Positions 17,433-26,971 are shown, numbered from the stretch's first letter. The stretch is DNA of 64,000 nucleotides from Pseudomonas sp. CC120222-01a (GCF_003097235.1 NZ_QEQQ01000007.1:62001-126000); one strand, 5' to 3'. Notes: generated by a model not told the origin, from the sequence alone. Program-made: numbers and translations.

Positions 17433-18689
17433 ATGAACATTGCGCCTGTACAATCGCACCGCGAACTCGTGACTAATCGTCAACCTGGCCATGGCATGCA
17501 TGGTGACCTATTTGGTCGCCATGATGTCTTCGAAAATGACGTCGATGTTTTTTTCACCAAGCACTGGATTCTAGTGGGGGTTACTGCTGATATCGCTGAG
17601 CCTGGCGATGTATCTACAATCGATATTGGAAAATCTTCAATTATTCTAGTGCGCGACGAAGATGAAGAGGTAAGGGCCTATCGTAATGTCTGTCGTCATC
17701 GCGGTGCTCGACTGAAAGAAGCTGGTAAATCCACCGTAGGTATGCTGGTCTGCCCATACCACCAGTGGACTTACGATCTTGATGGTAGTTTAAAGCATAC
17801 TGCGCATATGGGTAAGGATTTCGATCCCTCATGTCGAAGCTTGATTTCTGTAAGTGTTAGGGTTATCGGCACCCACATTTTCGTATGCCTAAGTGATAAT
17901 CCACCTGAAGACGTGGCGGACTTCAAGGCGACCATGGAGCCCCGCTTCGCACCATATGATCTGACCAATACCAAGATTGCGTACGAGTCCGAGATCATCG
18001 AAAATGGCAACTGGAAGTTGGTCATCGAGAACAATCGCGAATGTTATCATTGCGCGGGAACTCATCCTGAATTAGTTGCCTCATTCCTGCCTGAAGATTT
18101 TGGCTTCTGTACTGATGGCATGAGCGAGGATTCACTCAAGGCTCTGGACGATTACTACCAACGCAACCGCGACGCTGAAAATGACTGGGAGAGTCAAGGC
18201 TTCCTGACTGCAGCTGTGGATCGACTGGGCCCTGATGTGGTGACGCAATTCCGCACGCAGCGCTTGGTTATCGCGGGGCACGGCGAATCGCAAACGCTGA
18301 CTACCCAAGTTGCGTGCACCAAGTTGTTTGGTGAGCTGACTCGTCGTGATATGGGGGATATCCACATGTGGACCCACAACTCGTGGACTCATGTCATGAG
18401 CGACCACTCGGTGATCAGCTACATCATTCCACTTTCTCCAGATCGTACCCTGGTGCGTACTAAGTGGCTTGTGCACAAGGATGCAGTAGAGGGTGTTGAC
18501 TACGATCTGCAGAAGCTGACCGAGGTTTGGAAGGCTACCAATATGCAGGACGCCAGCTTGGTGGCTATCACCCACAGTGGCACGCAGGATCCTGCATATA
18601 CCCCTGGCCCATTCTCCGCGTTCACTGAAACATACGTGGAGTTGTTCTCAAGCTGGTATGCAGCTCGTCTTGCTGCTCACGGCATCTGA
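17433..18689 (+). CDS. Rieske non-heme iron oxygenase, alpha subunit (GbcA/Stc2-type demethylase)
   Basis: This complete 418-residue oxygenase subunit probably removes a methyl group, as formaldehyde, from a quaternary ammonium compound such as a betaine. The Rieske [2Fe-2S] ligands are C87-x-H89 and C107-x2-H110. The mononuclear iron site is H206 and H211 in NRECYHCAGTHPEL, probably with D373 (MQDASLVAITHSG), and E203 is the likely inter-subunit bridging residue. The motif NRECYHC with a bridging Glu is that of glycine betaine (GbcA), stachydrine (Stc2) and carnitine oxygenases. Its reductase starts 10 bp downstream and formaldehyde dehydrogenase lies 2.8 kb further on. The exact substrate cannot be read from the sequence. 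It serves as the reference for the two degenerate paralogues in this window. Confidence 0.92.
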   Translation: MNIAPVQSHRELVTNRQPGHGMHGDLFGRHDVFENDVDVFFTKHWILVGVTADIAEPGDVSTIDIGKSSIILVRDEDEEVRAYRNVCRHRGARLKEAGKSTVGMLVCPYHQWTYDLDGSLKHTAHMGKDFDPSCRSLISVSVRVIGTHIFVCLSDNPPEDVADFKATMEPRFAPYDLTNTKIAYESEIIENGNWKLVIENNRECYHCAGTHPELVASFLPEDFGFCTDGMSEDSLKALDDYYQRNRDAENDWESQGFLTAAVDRLGPDVVTQFRTQRLVIAGHGESQTLTTQVACTKLFGELTRRDMGDIHMWTHNSWTHVMSDHSVISYIIPLSPDRTLVRTKWLVHKDAVEGVDYDLQKLTEVWKATNMQDASLVAITHSGTQDPAYTPGPFSAFTETYVELFSSWYAARLAAHGI

Positions 18690-18698
18690 GGTGAAGTC

Positions 18699-19829
18699 AT
18701 GAACAGCATTCACGTCATTCCCGTCAGTCCGGCTAGCGAACGTTTTGCCGACGCCGATCACTGGTGCGCTTTTGGTGCCCAATGGGAAAGCGGCGACAGT
18801 AAAGAGATTGAATGTCTCAGTGTGGTGGACGAAACCCACGATGTGAAGACTTTCACCTTCCGTTGCCCGGATTACCATGCCCTGGCGTACGAACCAGGTC
18901 AGTTCCTCACTGTGTCACCAGTGATTGGCGGGGAAAGCGTGTCGCGCTGTTACACCCTGTCCTCGACTCCGACTCGTCCGTTCAGCTTCTCGATTACGGT
19001 CAAGCGTGTACCGGGTGGCTCGGTATCGAACTGGCTTCACGACAATTTGCGTGCAGGTCATTCGCTGGTGGCGTCAGGTCCTGCGGGTAACTTCACGCCG
19101 GTCGCTGGACCGTCGCGAAAGATGCTCTATCTGTCGGCGGGATCCGGTGTGACTCCTTTGATGGCTATGACACGTGCCGCTGCTGACCTTTATGCAGAGC
19201 TCGACATTGTGTTTGTTCACAGTGCGCGCACACCAAAGGATATTATTTTCCGCGCAGAGCTTGGGCGTATGGAAGGCTCGATGGCCGAAATGCGCACCTT
19301 GTTCTTCTGTGAAGGTCTTGGGGATGAGCCAGAGTGGAATGGTCCAATCGGTCGTCTATCGATCGAGCAGCTTCAGCGGCAAATTCCTGATTTTAAAGAG
19401 CGTGAGGTATTTACCTGCGGGCCAAAGGGCTACATGGATGCTACTCGTGCGCTTCTTGAAAAAGCGGGTTTTGACATGGCGCGGTACCACCAGGAAAGCT
19501 TCGATATCTCTACCGAAGGCATCGTCGAGCCCGCGTTGATTCCTGCAGTTCTGGGTCAGCCGCAAGATACCTTTACTGTACGTCTGGCTCGCTCCGGCAG
19601 GGAGTTCACCATGTCTGCCGAACAGACCGTGCTTTCTGCTGCAAAAAAGGCCGGAGCCATTGTTCCTTCTTCTTGTAGCCAGGGTGTATGCGGTACCTGC
19701 AAAACCGCAGTGCTGGAAGGCACTGTGGAAATGAATCATAACGGTGGCATTCGTCAACGTGAAATCGATAAGGGCATGCGGCTGCTGTGCTGCAGTCGTC
19801 CAACTTCTGATCTTGTTATCGATCTCTAA
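18699..19829 (+). CDS. Rieske oxygenase reductase (GbcB-type FAD/NAD/[2Fe-2S] protein)
   Basis: This 376-residue electron-transfer partner of the preceding oxygenase takes electrons from NAD(P)H through flavin and a plant-type ferredoxin domain to the Rieske cluster. Domains in order are FAD binding (about 40-140; RCYTLSS), NAD binding (about 145-270; GSGVTPL and CGPKGYM), and C-terminal ferredoxin [2Fe-2S] (about 290-376; CSQGVCGTC and a final Cys in LCCSRP). The start follows the oxygenase stop by 9 bp and has GAGG ahead. Its whole length aligns with residues 312-689 of the fusion protein at 45102-47171, including an identical C-terminus PTSDLVIDL. Confidence 0.93.
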   Translation: MNSIHVIPVSPASERFADADHWCAFGAQWESGDSKEIECLSVVDETHDVKTFTFRCPDYHALAYEPGQFLTVSPVIGGESVSRCYTLSSTPTRPFSFSITVKRVPGGSVSNWLHDNLRAGHSLVASGPAGNFTPVAGPSRKMLYLSAGSGVTPLMAMTRAAADLYAELDIVFVHSARTPKDIIFRAELGRMEGSMAEMRTLFFCEGLGDEPEWNGPIGRLSIEQLQRQIPDFKEREVFTCGPKGYMDATRALLEKAGFDMARYHQESFDISTEGIVEPALIPAVLGQPQDTFTVRLARSGREFTMSAEQTVLSAAKKAGAIVPSSCSQGVCGTCKTAVLEGTVEMNHNGGIRQREIDKGMRLLCCSRPTSDLVIDL

Positions 19830-20057
19830 TTCACGCGCTCGCGTGCATATTCCACGATCTGCTCCCTCTGCAAAGCATTTTGCCTTGTTGCGCAGAGGTG
19901 CGGCCTAACCGAGGGACTATCCAATCCGTCAATCCCTTACTGCGGCCTGACACGCCGCGCATGGACCCATTCGTTCGCTGATCAATGGCCCGCGAACCAC
20001 GCCGTAAGGCGCCGAAGGCCTGACAAAAACAAAAGCTCAGCTGTTCCAGGAGACACC

Positions 20058-21386
20058 ATGGCTCAAACTAATCGTTCAATTGAAGATGTACCTCTTAACC
20101 GTTTTCATCGCCTGTTAACACTCCGTTCTGCAGGTGGATCGTTTGTAGACGGCTACGTACTCAGCCTGATTGGCATTGCTCTAATGCCCACTGCAGCCGC
20201 CCTAGGCTTCAATAGCTTCTGGGAGGGCTTGATCGCGGCTTCCGCGCTCATCGGTATCTTCTTTGGTGGTTTTCTAGGTGGTTGGTTGACCAATCACTTC
20301 GGCCGTCGACGTATCTATTTCGTTGGCCCCATCCTATTTGTGCTCGCATCGCTTGGGCAGTATTTCGTGCAGGATGCACAAACTCTTTTTCTCTTACGGC
20401 TGTTGATTGGAGTGGCAGTGGGTATTGAATACCCCGTAGCGACCTCTATGCTGGTGGAGTTCCTGCCGAAAAACTCGCGCGGACCGAGGTTAGCCGGCTT
20501 CATCGTCATCTGGTTTGTCGGTGCTGCTGCGGCCTACGTTGTGGGTGAATTGATCCTACGATTGGGTGGTCCTGATGCTTGGCGATTGGTGTTGGCAAGT
20601 GCTGCCTTATTTGGCGCAGCGTTATTCATCTTGCGCTTGGGAACGCCGGAATCGCCTCGCTGGCTTCTTAGTAAAGGGCGCGATGATGAAGCTGAAAAAA
20701 TCATCAAGGGCGTGTATGGGCCTGAGTACTCATTAGCGAACCTGCCGGAAGAGCCTCGCTCTCTGAAGCTTTCTGTGTGGAGCCTGATGCGAGCAGGCTA
20801 CGGCCGGCGTATGCTATTTGTCAGCGTCTTCTGGACTTGCTCAATCATCCCTGTTTTTGCTGTCTACGCCTTTGCGCCGCGAGTCCTGCAGTCGTTGCAT
20901 CTGGAAGGTGACTGGGCATCGATAGGTTCAGTGGCGATCACGGCACTGTTCGTAGTAGGTTGTATTGCGGCAACTCGGATGATCAACAGCTTGGGTCGAC
21001 GTAACCTGTTGATCTTCAGTTTCCTCACTTCAGGATTAGCTTTGTTCGGACTTGGTCTATTCCACGACAGCAATGCGCTGGTAATTCTCTTGCTCTTCGG
21101 TGCTTACGCATTGTTCATTGGTGGCGCGCAAGTACTGACGCTTGTATATCCCAATGAAATTTTCCCTACTGAGATCCGTGCTGAGGCCGTCGGTATCGGT
21201 ACGTCGATCTCTCGTATCGGGGCCGCGGTGGGTACCTATCTGGTACCGATTGGCCTTCAGGACTACGGAATTCAGCAGACCATGTATGCCGCTGCGTTGA
21301 TCACCATGATTGGTCTGATCGTCAGCTGGGCGATGGCTCCTGAGACCCGGTCGCTGAATTTGCAGCAGGCTGCTGCTCTGGATTGA
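20058..21386 (+). CDS. MFS transporter (sugar/metabolite:H+ symporter type)
   Basis: This 442-residue polytopic membrane protein has about 12 transmembrane helices. Family motifs are G-G-W-L-T-N-x-x-G-R-R between helices 2 and 3, and a P-E-S-P-R-W element in the central loop (GTPESPRW). It belongs to the MFS group that includes MhpT- and sugar-porter-like carriers. It is a close paralogue of the transporter at 55967-57298 (shared SIEDVPL start and LNLQQAAAL end). The ATG has GGAG upstream. Lying between the oxygenase pair and formaldehyde dehydrogenase, it is likely the uptake carrier for the compound degraded. Confidence 0.9.
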   Translation: MAQTNRSIEDVPLNRFHRLLTLRSAGGSFVDGYVLSLIGIALMPTAAALGFNSFWEGLIAASALIGIFFGGFLGGWLTNHFGRRRIYFVGPILFVLASLGQYFVQDAQTLFLLRLLIGVAVGIEYPVATSMLVEFLPKNSRGPRLAGFIVIWFVGAAAAYVVGELILRLGGPDAWRLVLASAALFGAALFILRLGTPESPRWLLSKGRDDEAEKIIKGVYGPEYSLANLPEEPRSLKLSVWSLMRAGYGRRMLFVSVFWTCSIIPVFAVYAFAPRVLQSLHLEGDWASIGSVAITALFVVGCIAATRMINSLGRRNLLIFSFLTSGLALFGLGLFHDSNALVILLLFGAYALFIGGAQVLTLVYPNEIFPTEIRAEAVGIGTSISRIGAAVGTYLVPIGLQDYGIQQTMYAAALITMIGLIVSWAMAPETRSLNLQQAAALD

Positions 21387-21490
21387 GCGTTGTAACCCCT
21401 TCCTTTCTTCAACCTCTGTAGCGTGTGCGCTACAGAGGTTCTCTTTCATCTCGAAAAATCCCAATCGCCCAAAAGAGGAGCGTCTAACGC

Positions 21491-22687
21491 ATGAGTGCGA
21501 ACAACAGAGGTGTGGTATATCTCGGAGCTGGCAAGGTCGAAGTTCGGCACATCGACTACCCGAAGATGCAAGACCCGCGCGGTAAGAAGATCGAGCACGG
21601 TGTGATCCTCAAGGTAGTCTCCACCAATATTTGCGGCTCTGATCAGCACATGGTTCGTGGACGAACCACTGCCCAGGTTGGCCTGGTCCTGGGGCATGAG
21701 ATCACTGGGGAAGTGATTGAGATGGGCAAGGATGTCGAACACTTGCAAATCGGTGATCTGGTCTCGGTACCGTTTAACGTCGCATGCGGTCGCTGTCGTT
21801 CATGCAAGGAAATGCACACCGGCGTGTGTCTCACCGTTAACCCGGCTCGCGCTGGTGGTGCCTACGGCTACGTCGACATGGGCGATTGGACCGGCGGTCA
21901 GGCAGAATACGTGCTTGTGCCATACGCCGACTTCAATTTGCTGAAATTGCCAAACCGCGACAAGGCCATGGAGAAGATTCGTGATTTGACTTGCCTGTCA
22001 GATATTCTTCCAACGGGTTATCACGGCGCCGTCACTGCTGGAGTTGGTCCAGGTAGCACCGTTTATGTGGCTGGTGCAGGCCCGGTCGGACTGGCAGCTG
22101 CTGCTTCGGCCCGCCTCTTGGGTGCTGCCTGTGTCATTGTCGGCGATCTTAATCCGGCACGCTTGTCTCACGCCAAGGCTCAAGGATTTGAAGTGGTCGA
22201 CCTGTCGAAGGACACCCCGCTGCATGAGCAAATCATCGATGTTCTCGGTGAGCCAGAGGTGGACTGCGCTATTGACGCCGTTGGCTTCGAAGCTCGTGGC
22301 CATGGTCATGAGGGCGCCAAGCAGGAAGCTCCGGCCACCGTGCTCAACTCGTTGATGCAAGTCACCCGTGTGGCTGGCAAGATTGGTATCCCGGGCCTGT
22401 ACGTAACCGAAGATCCAGGCGCTCATGATGCCGCGGCCAAGATCGGCGCTCTGAGTATCCGCTTCGGCCTCGGTTGGGCCAAATCGCACAGCTTCCACAC
22501 TGGTCAGACTCCGGTTATGAAGTACAACCGCGCGTTGATGCAAGCGATCATGTGGGACCGCATCAACATTGCCGAGATCGTTGGCGTGCAAGTGATAGGT
22601 CTGGACGAAGCGCCAAAAGGTTATGGTGAATTCGATGCGGGTGTTCCGAAGAAATTCGTTATTGATCCTCATCGCAGCTTCACCTGA
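21491..22687 (+). CDS. fdhA: Glutathione-independent formaldehyde dehydrogenase
   Basis: This 398-residue zinc-dependent medium-chain dehydrogenase oxidises formaldehyde with NAD+ without glutathione. Zinc-site motifs are seen: catalytic Cys and His in NICGSDQHM and GHEITGEV, and the structural zinc Cys cluster CGRCRSCKEMHTGVC. The Rossmann motif is GAGPVGLAAA. Length and sequence fit Pseudomonas FdhA. In this operon it would remove the formaldehyde produced by oxidative N-demethylation, which supports reading the neighbouring Rieske enzyme and flavin oxidases as demethylases. AGAGGAG lies upstream of the ATG. Confidence 0.95.
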   Translation: MSANNRGVVYLGAGKVEVRHIDYPKMQDPRGKKIEHGVILKVVSTNICGSDQHMVRGRTTAQVGLVLGHEITGEVIEMGKDVEHLQIGDLVSVPFNVACGRCRSCKEMHTGVCLTVNPARAGGAYGYVDMGDWTGGQAEYVLVPYADFNLLKLPNRDKAMEKIRDLTCLSDILPTGYHGAVTAGVGPGSTVYVAGAGPVGLAAAASARLLGAACVIVGDLNPARLSHAKAQGFEVVDLSKDTPLHEQIIDVLGEPEVDCAIDAVGFEARGHGHEGAKQEAPATVLNSLMQVTRVAGKIGIPGLYVTEDPGAHDAAAKIGALSIRFGLGWAKSHSFHTGQTPVMKYNRALMQAIMWDRINIAEIVGVQVIGLDEAPKGYGEFDAGVPKKFVIDPHRSFT

Positions 22688-22707
22688 CAGACGTTTTTAG
22701 CTCAAGC

Positions 22708-22735
22708 TAAGCCTTCCTGCTACCAGGAAGGCTTA
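22708..22735. terminator. Strong hairpin between convergent fdhA and ridA-like genes
   Basis: A perfect 12-bp stem (TAAGCCTTCCTG, 4-nt loop, CAGGAAGGCTTA) begins 21 bp after the fdhA stop. No long T run follows, so it is a probable but not canonical terminator serving the convergent junction. Confidence 0.6.
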
Positions 22736-22790
22736 GTCGCTTGTGAGATACGTGCCCGGTCGTGGCAGGTCCGTACCTCACGCAAAAGGC

Positions 22791-23141
22791 TTAGCGTTGG
22801 CGATAAGCGAACGCCTGAACCTCAATCAAATAGCCGCCTGCAACTAGCTCTGCACCAACGCACGCTCGAACAGGTTTGCCCGAGCCGGCGAGCCATTGAG
22901 CGTACACTTCGTTCATATGATCGAAGTCTTTCATATCTGCCAGCCACATTTGTATCCTTGTCAGATCTTGTTTGCTGGCACCAACCTGGGAGAGCAGGTG
23001 GTCAATTTTTGCGAATGCCTCTGCGGCCTGCCCCTTGACGTCCTTGCTGATGTCATCAGCAACTTGGCCGGCGGTTTCAACGGTGTGGCCGAACGAGACA
23101 ACCTGTGCCATAAGTTCATTTTCTAGCTTGCGTTCAATCAT
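22791..23141 (-). CDS. RidA-family (YjgF/YER057c/UK114) protein
   Basis: This 116-residue small trimeric-type protein has the Rid fold; the core features are the LTRIQMWLADMKDF strand-helix and C-V-G-A-E-L near the C-terminus. The Arg that binds the enamine/imine carboxylate in true RidA is at P-V-R-A-C-V. It is the last gene of an operon with a flavin oxidase (24585-25907) and an MFS carrier. Flavin oxidation of amino acids yields imines, so an imine/enamine hydrolase is a logical partner. GGAG precedes the ATG by 8 bp. It starts 12 bp after the MFS gene. Confidence 0.88.
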   Translation of the reverse strand: MIERKLENELMAQVVSFGHTVETAGQVADDISKDVKGQAAEAFAKIDHLLSQVGASKQDLTRIQMWLADMKDFDHMNEVYAQWLAGSGKPVRACVGAELVAGGYLIEVQAFAYRQR

Positions 23142-23153
23142 CAGAACTACTCC

Positions 23154-24473
23154 TCAGTGGTGTCCTTCTATGGGTGTATTACCGGTCTCTGGCGCCCAGA
23201 TCTGGCAGATGATGCCGCCCAGCAGCAGTGCTGCCACGCAGCCGCCCAATGCAGCATGGGTGCCGTAGTTTTCCATCAGAATGGGCAGGATGAAGGTGCC
23301 GCCGGCACCTCCAAGGCGGCTTGCGGCGACGACGAAACCGACACCAGAAGCTCTCAGTTCGGTAGGGAACAATTCGGGGGTGTAGGCGAACTCAAGCACG
23401 CCCGCGCCTGCAAGCACGCACGCAAAAACGGCAAACAGCGCTACGACCAGCGCGGCTGGCATGTTCGTCCAGGCAGCAAGTATCAGTAACGCGGCCGAGG
23501 TGACGTAGAAGCTACCTGTGAGGAAGGCGCGACGTGATATCTTGTTGATGATCATCAAACCGAGTATCGATCCGAGGAGCAGGAACGCGTTGTAGACGAT
23601 ACCGCTAGCGTAGCCATCTTCAACGTTTAGGGTTTCCAGAACGCGAGGGATGAAAGTGCTCATTGCAAAGTATGGAATGACTTGGCAGGTGTAGAACATT
23701 GCCCCAACCAAGGTATTGCGTATCCATTTGCGGCTGAACAGATGTAGCCAAGATGCCTGTTCGATCTGGGCGCTTGGAGGGGGTAGCTGGATGTCGTTTC
23801 CAAGGCTTGCCTGGACAATGCGCTTGGCCAGCTCGTGACGGCCCTTGTTTACCAACCAAAGCGGTGATTCAGGGGTACCCAGTCGGATCGTGAAGACTAG
23901 CAGCGCAGGCACTGCACTGCTGAAGAGGATCCAGCGCCATGCGTTTTCGCCACCCACTTGTTGAAGTAGATAGCCGATACCATAGGCGGAGCTGAAACCC
24001 GCTACCCAGGCGACCATCATCAAGCTCAGCAAGCGCCCACGGTGGCGACGTGGTACCAACTCGCTAACCAGCGAGATCCCGACGACGTAGTCAGCTCCCA
24101 AGGCCACACCCAATATCAGCCTGAGAACGAATAGTTGCTCGGGACTGTTCACGTAGAACTGCAATACCGAAACTATGCAGAAGACAGCCATAGTCCAGCT
24201 GTACAGGCCTCTGCGGCCGATGCGGTCGGCAAGTGGCCCAATTAGTAAGCTGCCGATGAGAATGCCGATCAGTGACGCTGAACCAATAAGGCCCTGCCAA
24301 TAGGTCGTGAGGCCCAGGGGAGAGGTTGCAAGGCTCATGGCGATACCGATTAGCCCCAGGACATAACCGTCGCTGAACTGACCGCCCATCCCTCCAGTGG
24401 CAGCTTTGATATGGAGGCGGCGAAGCGGGGCTTCATCAAACGCGTAAGCGAAGCCTGCGGGAAGCGTTGTCAT
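23154..24473 (-). CDS. MFS transporter
   Basis: This 439-residue protein has about 12 membrane helices, an MFS loop motif G-P-L-A-D-R-I-G-R-R, and the central RLGTPESPLWL element. It is a more distant relative of the carriers at 20058 and 55967 and has the same G-G-x-x-S/F-DGYVL N-terminal signature. The ATG at 24473 (MTTLPAGF) is preferred over a TTG 19 codons upstream. It sits in an operon between the flavin oxidase and the RidA-like gene and probably imports or exports the oxidase substrate. The substrate is unknown. Confidence 0.88.
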   Translation of the reverse strand: MTTLPAGFAYAFDEAPLRRLHIKAATGGMGGQFSDGYVLGLIGIAMSLATSPLGLTTYWQGLIGSASLIGILIGSLLIGPLADRIGRRGLYSWTMAVFCIVSVLQFYVNSPEQLFVLRLILGVALGADYVVGISLVSELVPRRHRGRLLSLMMVAWVAGFSSAYGIGYLLQQVGGENAWRWILFSSAVPALLVFTIRLGTPESPLWLVNKGRHELAKRIVQASLGNDIQLPPPSAQIEQASWLHLFSRKWIRNTLVGAMFYTCQVIPYFAMSTFIPRVLETLNVEDGYASGIVYNAFLLLGSILGLMIINKISRRAFLTGSFYVTSAALLILAAWTNMPAALVVALFAVFACVLAGAGVLEFAYTPELFPTELRASGVGFVVAASRLGGAGGTFILPILMENYGTHAALGGCVAALLLGGIICQIWAPETGNTPIEGHH

Positions 24474-24584
24474 TGTTATTAGTCTCGTTAAAGCATCTGC
24501 GAATGCAGCGGGAAATAGCCTTGTGTCCAAGGCGAGTACGACGCCGCCGCAGACCCTTGCGGGCCTGCAGCAACAAAAGGAGTT

Positions 24585-25907
24585 TTAGATGTCTCCGCCA
24601 GCATTTCTCGATTCATAACTTAAGCGCATGCGTGCGCCAAGGGTGCGGATAGGGTCAGGCGGAACCCAGCTGGGGTTGCTGTTACCCAGAATGAAATCGA
24701 GGTTGGCGCTGCGAATTCCGGAGATGTAGTCGGCCATGTAATATCCGAGGTAGGTGCCTTTCGCCACGCCTACACCATTGCACCCGCCGACCACAAAGAG
24801 GTTGTCATCGGCCTTCTTAAACACCGACTGGTGGTTCATGGTCATGCACAGCATACCACCCCAGGTAAACTCGAATTTCGTCTTGCGCAAGTTAGGGAAG
24901 CGCTGTTCAAAGGATTTTCGGTGTTGAATCCATGCCTTGTGCAAACCTTCATTAGAGCTGCTCAAGGACGGTTCGAAGTCCAGCACATTGCGGATGAAAA
25001 TCCGGCGGTCTGGGGTCAGGCGAACAGTTGTTCCCGCAGGATGGGCAGAGGTGAGACCCCATGGTTGCACATCTTTGAAATGCGCTTCGTAATCAGCGTC
25101 ATTCAGGGATTCTGTCAAGCTGGCATAGGTAAATACCGGAGCCAGGCGATTGCTTAGTAGGCCGAACTCTTCGGTGTAGGAGTTAGTAGTTTGGATAAGC
25201 AGTTTCGCCCGCACAGTGCCGCCAACGGCCGTTAGGATATGAGGGTGACCGTACTCACAAGAGATGATCGGGCTTTCCTCGAACAGATGAACTGTTTTGG
25301 GCAGTGCAGCTGCCACACCCCTCACCAGCGAGGATGGGTTCATCAGGATATTGCCGGGAGTATAGATGGCCCGCTGGTAGTAGTCTGTGCCGAGCCGTTT
25401 CTTCAGGTCCAAGGCATCTAGGTCTTGGTACTCAAAGTTTGAGGATTTAAGGGTGGTGACAAAGCTGTCGAGGCCACCCAAGTTCGAACTTTCGTGTGCG
25501 GCCATGTACTTGCCGGCGTTCTGCCAGCTGCATTCTATATTGTATCTGTCCTTGAAACCCCGCAGCCTCTCAATTGAGAAGGTGTTCAGCTTATGCAGTT
25601 GACGGTCATGCTCGACATCCGGCTGGCCGGCATCAAGGTTATGAGGCAGGTCAATAATAAAACCAGCATTGCGCCCCGATGTGCCTTGGCCTACGCGCAG
25701 CGCATCGATGATAGCGATTGACGCTTCAGGGTGGTTCTCAGCAAGTCGGTGTGCCAGCGATAATCCGGTGTAGCCGGAACCGATGATAGCGATGTCGAAG
25801 GTGTGGTCGCCTTTCAAGCGTCTGCCTAGCGTCACCTCGCGGCTTGGGGATGTCTCGTACCAACCCAGCTCGCCATCGATTTTTGGAAAATTTTTTATTT
25901 TTTGCAT
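24585..25907 (-). CDS. FAD-dependent amine/amino-acid oxidase (DAO superfamily)
   Basis: This 440-residue flavoprotein of the glycine oxidase/PuuB/D-amino-acid oxidase fold has the N-terminal dinucleotide motif IIGSGYTGLSLAHRL (residues about 40-54) and a C-terminal FAD motif in VVGGCNGVGVAKG. Members oxidise secondary or N-methylated amines. In this cluster a role in removing a second methyl group or oxidising the demethylated amino acid is plausible but inferred. It resembles the oxidase at 48009-49349. It heads a minus-strand operon with an MFS carrier and a RidA protein, and diverges from the LysR gene at 26051. Confidence 0.88.
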   Translation of the reverse strand: MQKIKNFPKIDGELGWYETSPSREVTLGRRLKGDHTFDIAIIGSGYTGLSLAHRLAENHPEASIAIIDALRVGQGTSGRNAGFIIDLPHNLDAGQPDVEHDRQLHKLNTFSIERLRGFKDRYNIECSWQNAGKYMAAHESSNLGGLDSFVTTLKSSNFEYQDLDALDLKKRLGTDYYQRAIYTPGNILMNPSSLVRGVAAALPKTVHLFEESPIISCEYGHPHILTAVGGTVRAKLLIQTTNSYTEEFGLLSNRLAPVFTYASLTESLNDADYEAHFKDVQPWGLTSAHPAGTTVRLTPDRRIFIRNVLDFEPSLSSSNEGLHKAWIQHRKSFEQRFPNLRKTKFEFTWGGMLCMTMNHQSVFKKADDNLFVVGGCNGVGVAKGTYLGYYMADYISGIRSANLDFILGNSNPSWVPPDPIRTLGARMRLSYESRNAGGDI

Positions 25908-25982
25908 GGTACATGGCTCCAGTTATCTAATTGCAAGGTAAGGCTGGGGGCTGGCACATTCAAACGATATAAAGTCATGCAG

Positions 25983-26001
25983 GCATGCCAATTTGGCATG
26001 C
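25983..26001. promoter_or_regulatory. 9-bp palindrome in the flavin oxidase/LysR divergent promoter
   Basis: GCATGCCAA, a single T, and TTGGCATGC form a perfect palindrome. It lies 50 bp before the LysR start and 76 bp before the oxidase start, the expected place for a LysR operator controlling both. A second candidate half-site, CTAGCATT, lies at 26015-26022. Confidence 0.55.
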
Positions 26002-26050
26002 TAGCTGTGCTACGCTAGCATTGGGAAAATGCTAAATTGATGGGGTTAAA

Positions 26051-26971
26051 ATGGTTCCCAGCGTCTCAGGCCTGCCTCCGTTGCATGCCCTAATGTACTT
26101 CGAGGCAGTTGCAAGACTGCTCAGCTTCACGAAAGCTGCAGATGAACTGTGCGTGACTCAAAGCGCCGTCAGCAAGCAAGTGCGTAATCTGGAGCAGAGC
26201 TTGGGTTTCGCCCTGTTCGAACGGCATCATCGAAGCGTTAGACTGACTGCGGCGGGGGATGAACTGATTGCAGCCTGTCAGCCCTTGATTCGCGCTTTGC
26301 GAGAATGTGTTTCGCGAATTCGCCACAGCCACGGCGGGAACGTTGTTACGGTCATTTGCACACAGGCTGTGGCGCATTATTGGCTTTTCCCAAAAGTTGT
26401 CGAATTTAATCGCCTTAGGCCAGATTTAACCATTCACATTATTTCGACTAATGAAATTACTGCTGAAGCTTGTGCGGATCATGATCTTGGCGTGCTTTAT
26501 GGGAAGGGGGGATGGAGTGGGCTGAACTGCGAGAAACTATATGATGAGGAGGTGTATCCAATATGTAGCATGGATTTCAAAAGCCCAGAGATCGAGAGGC
26601 CGGAGCAATTGCTGGGTTTAAAGTTGGTACAGTTGGACCCTCAAAAGTGGCACTGGATGAATTGGGAGGACTGGTTTAGTCACTTCGATGTAAAGTACAT
26701 ACCTGCGGCCAATGTGCTGGTCTATAATCAAGTTACGTTGACCTTGAATGCGAGTGCTCGCGGGCTTGGGGTTGCCCTCGGTTGGGACTTTATGACAAAG
26801 GACATGATTGATGGTGGGATGATTAGAAGGTTGGGCCCTTTTTCCTTTAAGACCGGACGTTCGGATTATCTTGTGTATGCTGCGGCAAAGCCATTGTCTC
26901 CAGCGGCGCAGTCATTTAGAGAGTATTTAATTGGGGCGGTAAATGCAGGGTGTAAAGATGGTTTTGTTTGA
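26051..26971 (+). CDS. LysR-family regulator (GcvA-like)
   Basis: This 306-residue protein has a helix-turn-helix at about residues 12-70 (FTKAADELCVTQSAVSKQV) and a substrate-binding domain over the rest. It diverges from the flavin oxidase operon across a 143-bp gap containing a palindrome, so it probably controls that operon and itself. It is less similar to the two other LysR proteins of the window than those are to each other, since it lacks their KGYRRIIPSM leader. Codon use is A/T-rich compared with the core genes. Confidence 0.88.
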   Translation: MVPSVSGLPPLHALMYFEAVARLLSFTKAADELCVTQSAVSKQVRNLEQSLGFALFERHHRSVRLTAAGDELIAACQPLIRALRECVSRIRHSHGGNVVTVICTQAVAHYWLFPKVVEFNRLRPDLTIHIISTNEITAEACADHDLGVLYGKGGWSGLNCEKLYDEEVYPICSMDFKSPEIERPEQLLGLKLVQLDPQKWHWMNWEDWFSHFDVKYIPAANVLVYNQVTLTLNASARGLGVALGWDFMTKDMIDGGMIRRLGPFSFKTGRSDYLVYAAAKPLSPAAQSFREYLIGAVNAGCKDGFV

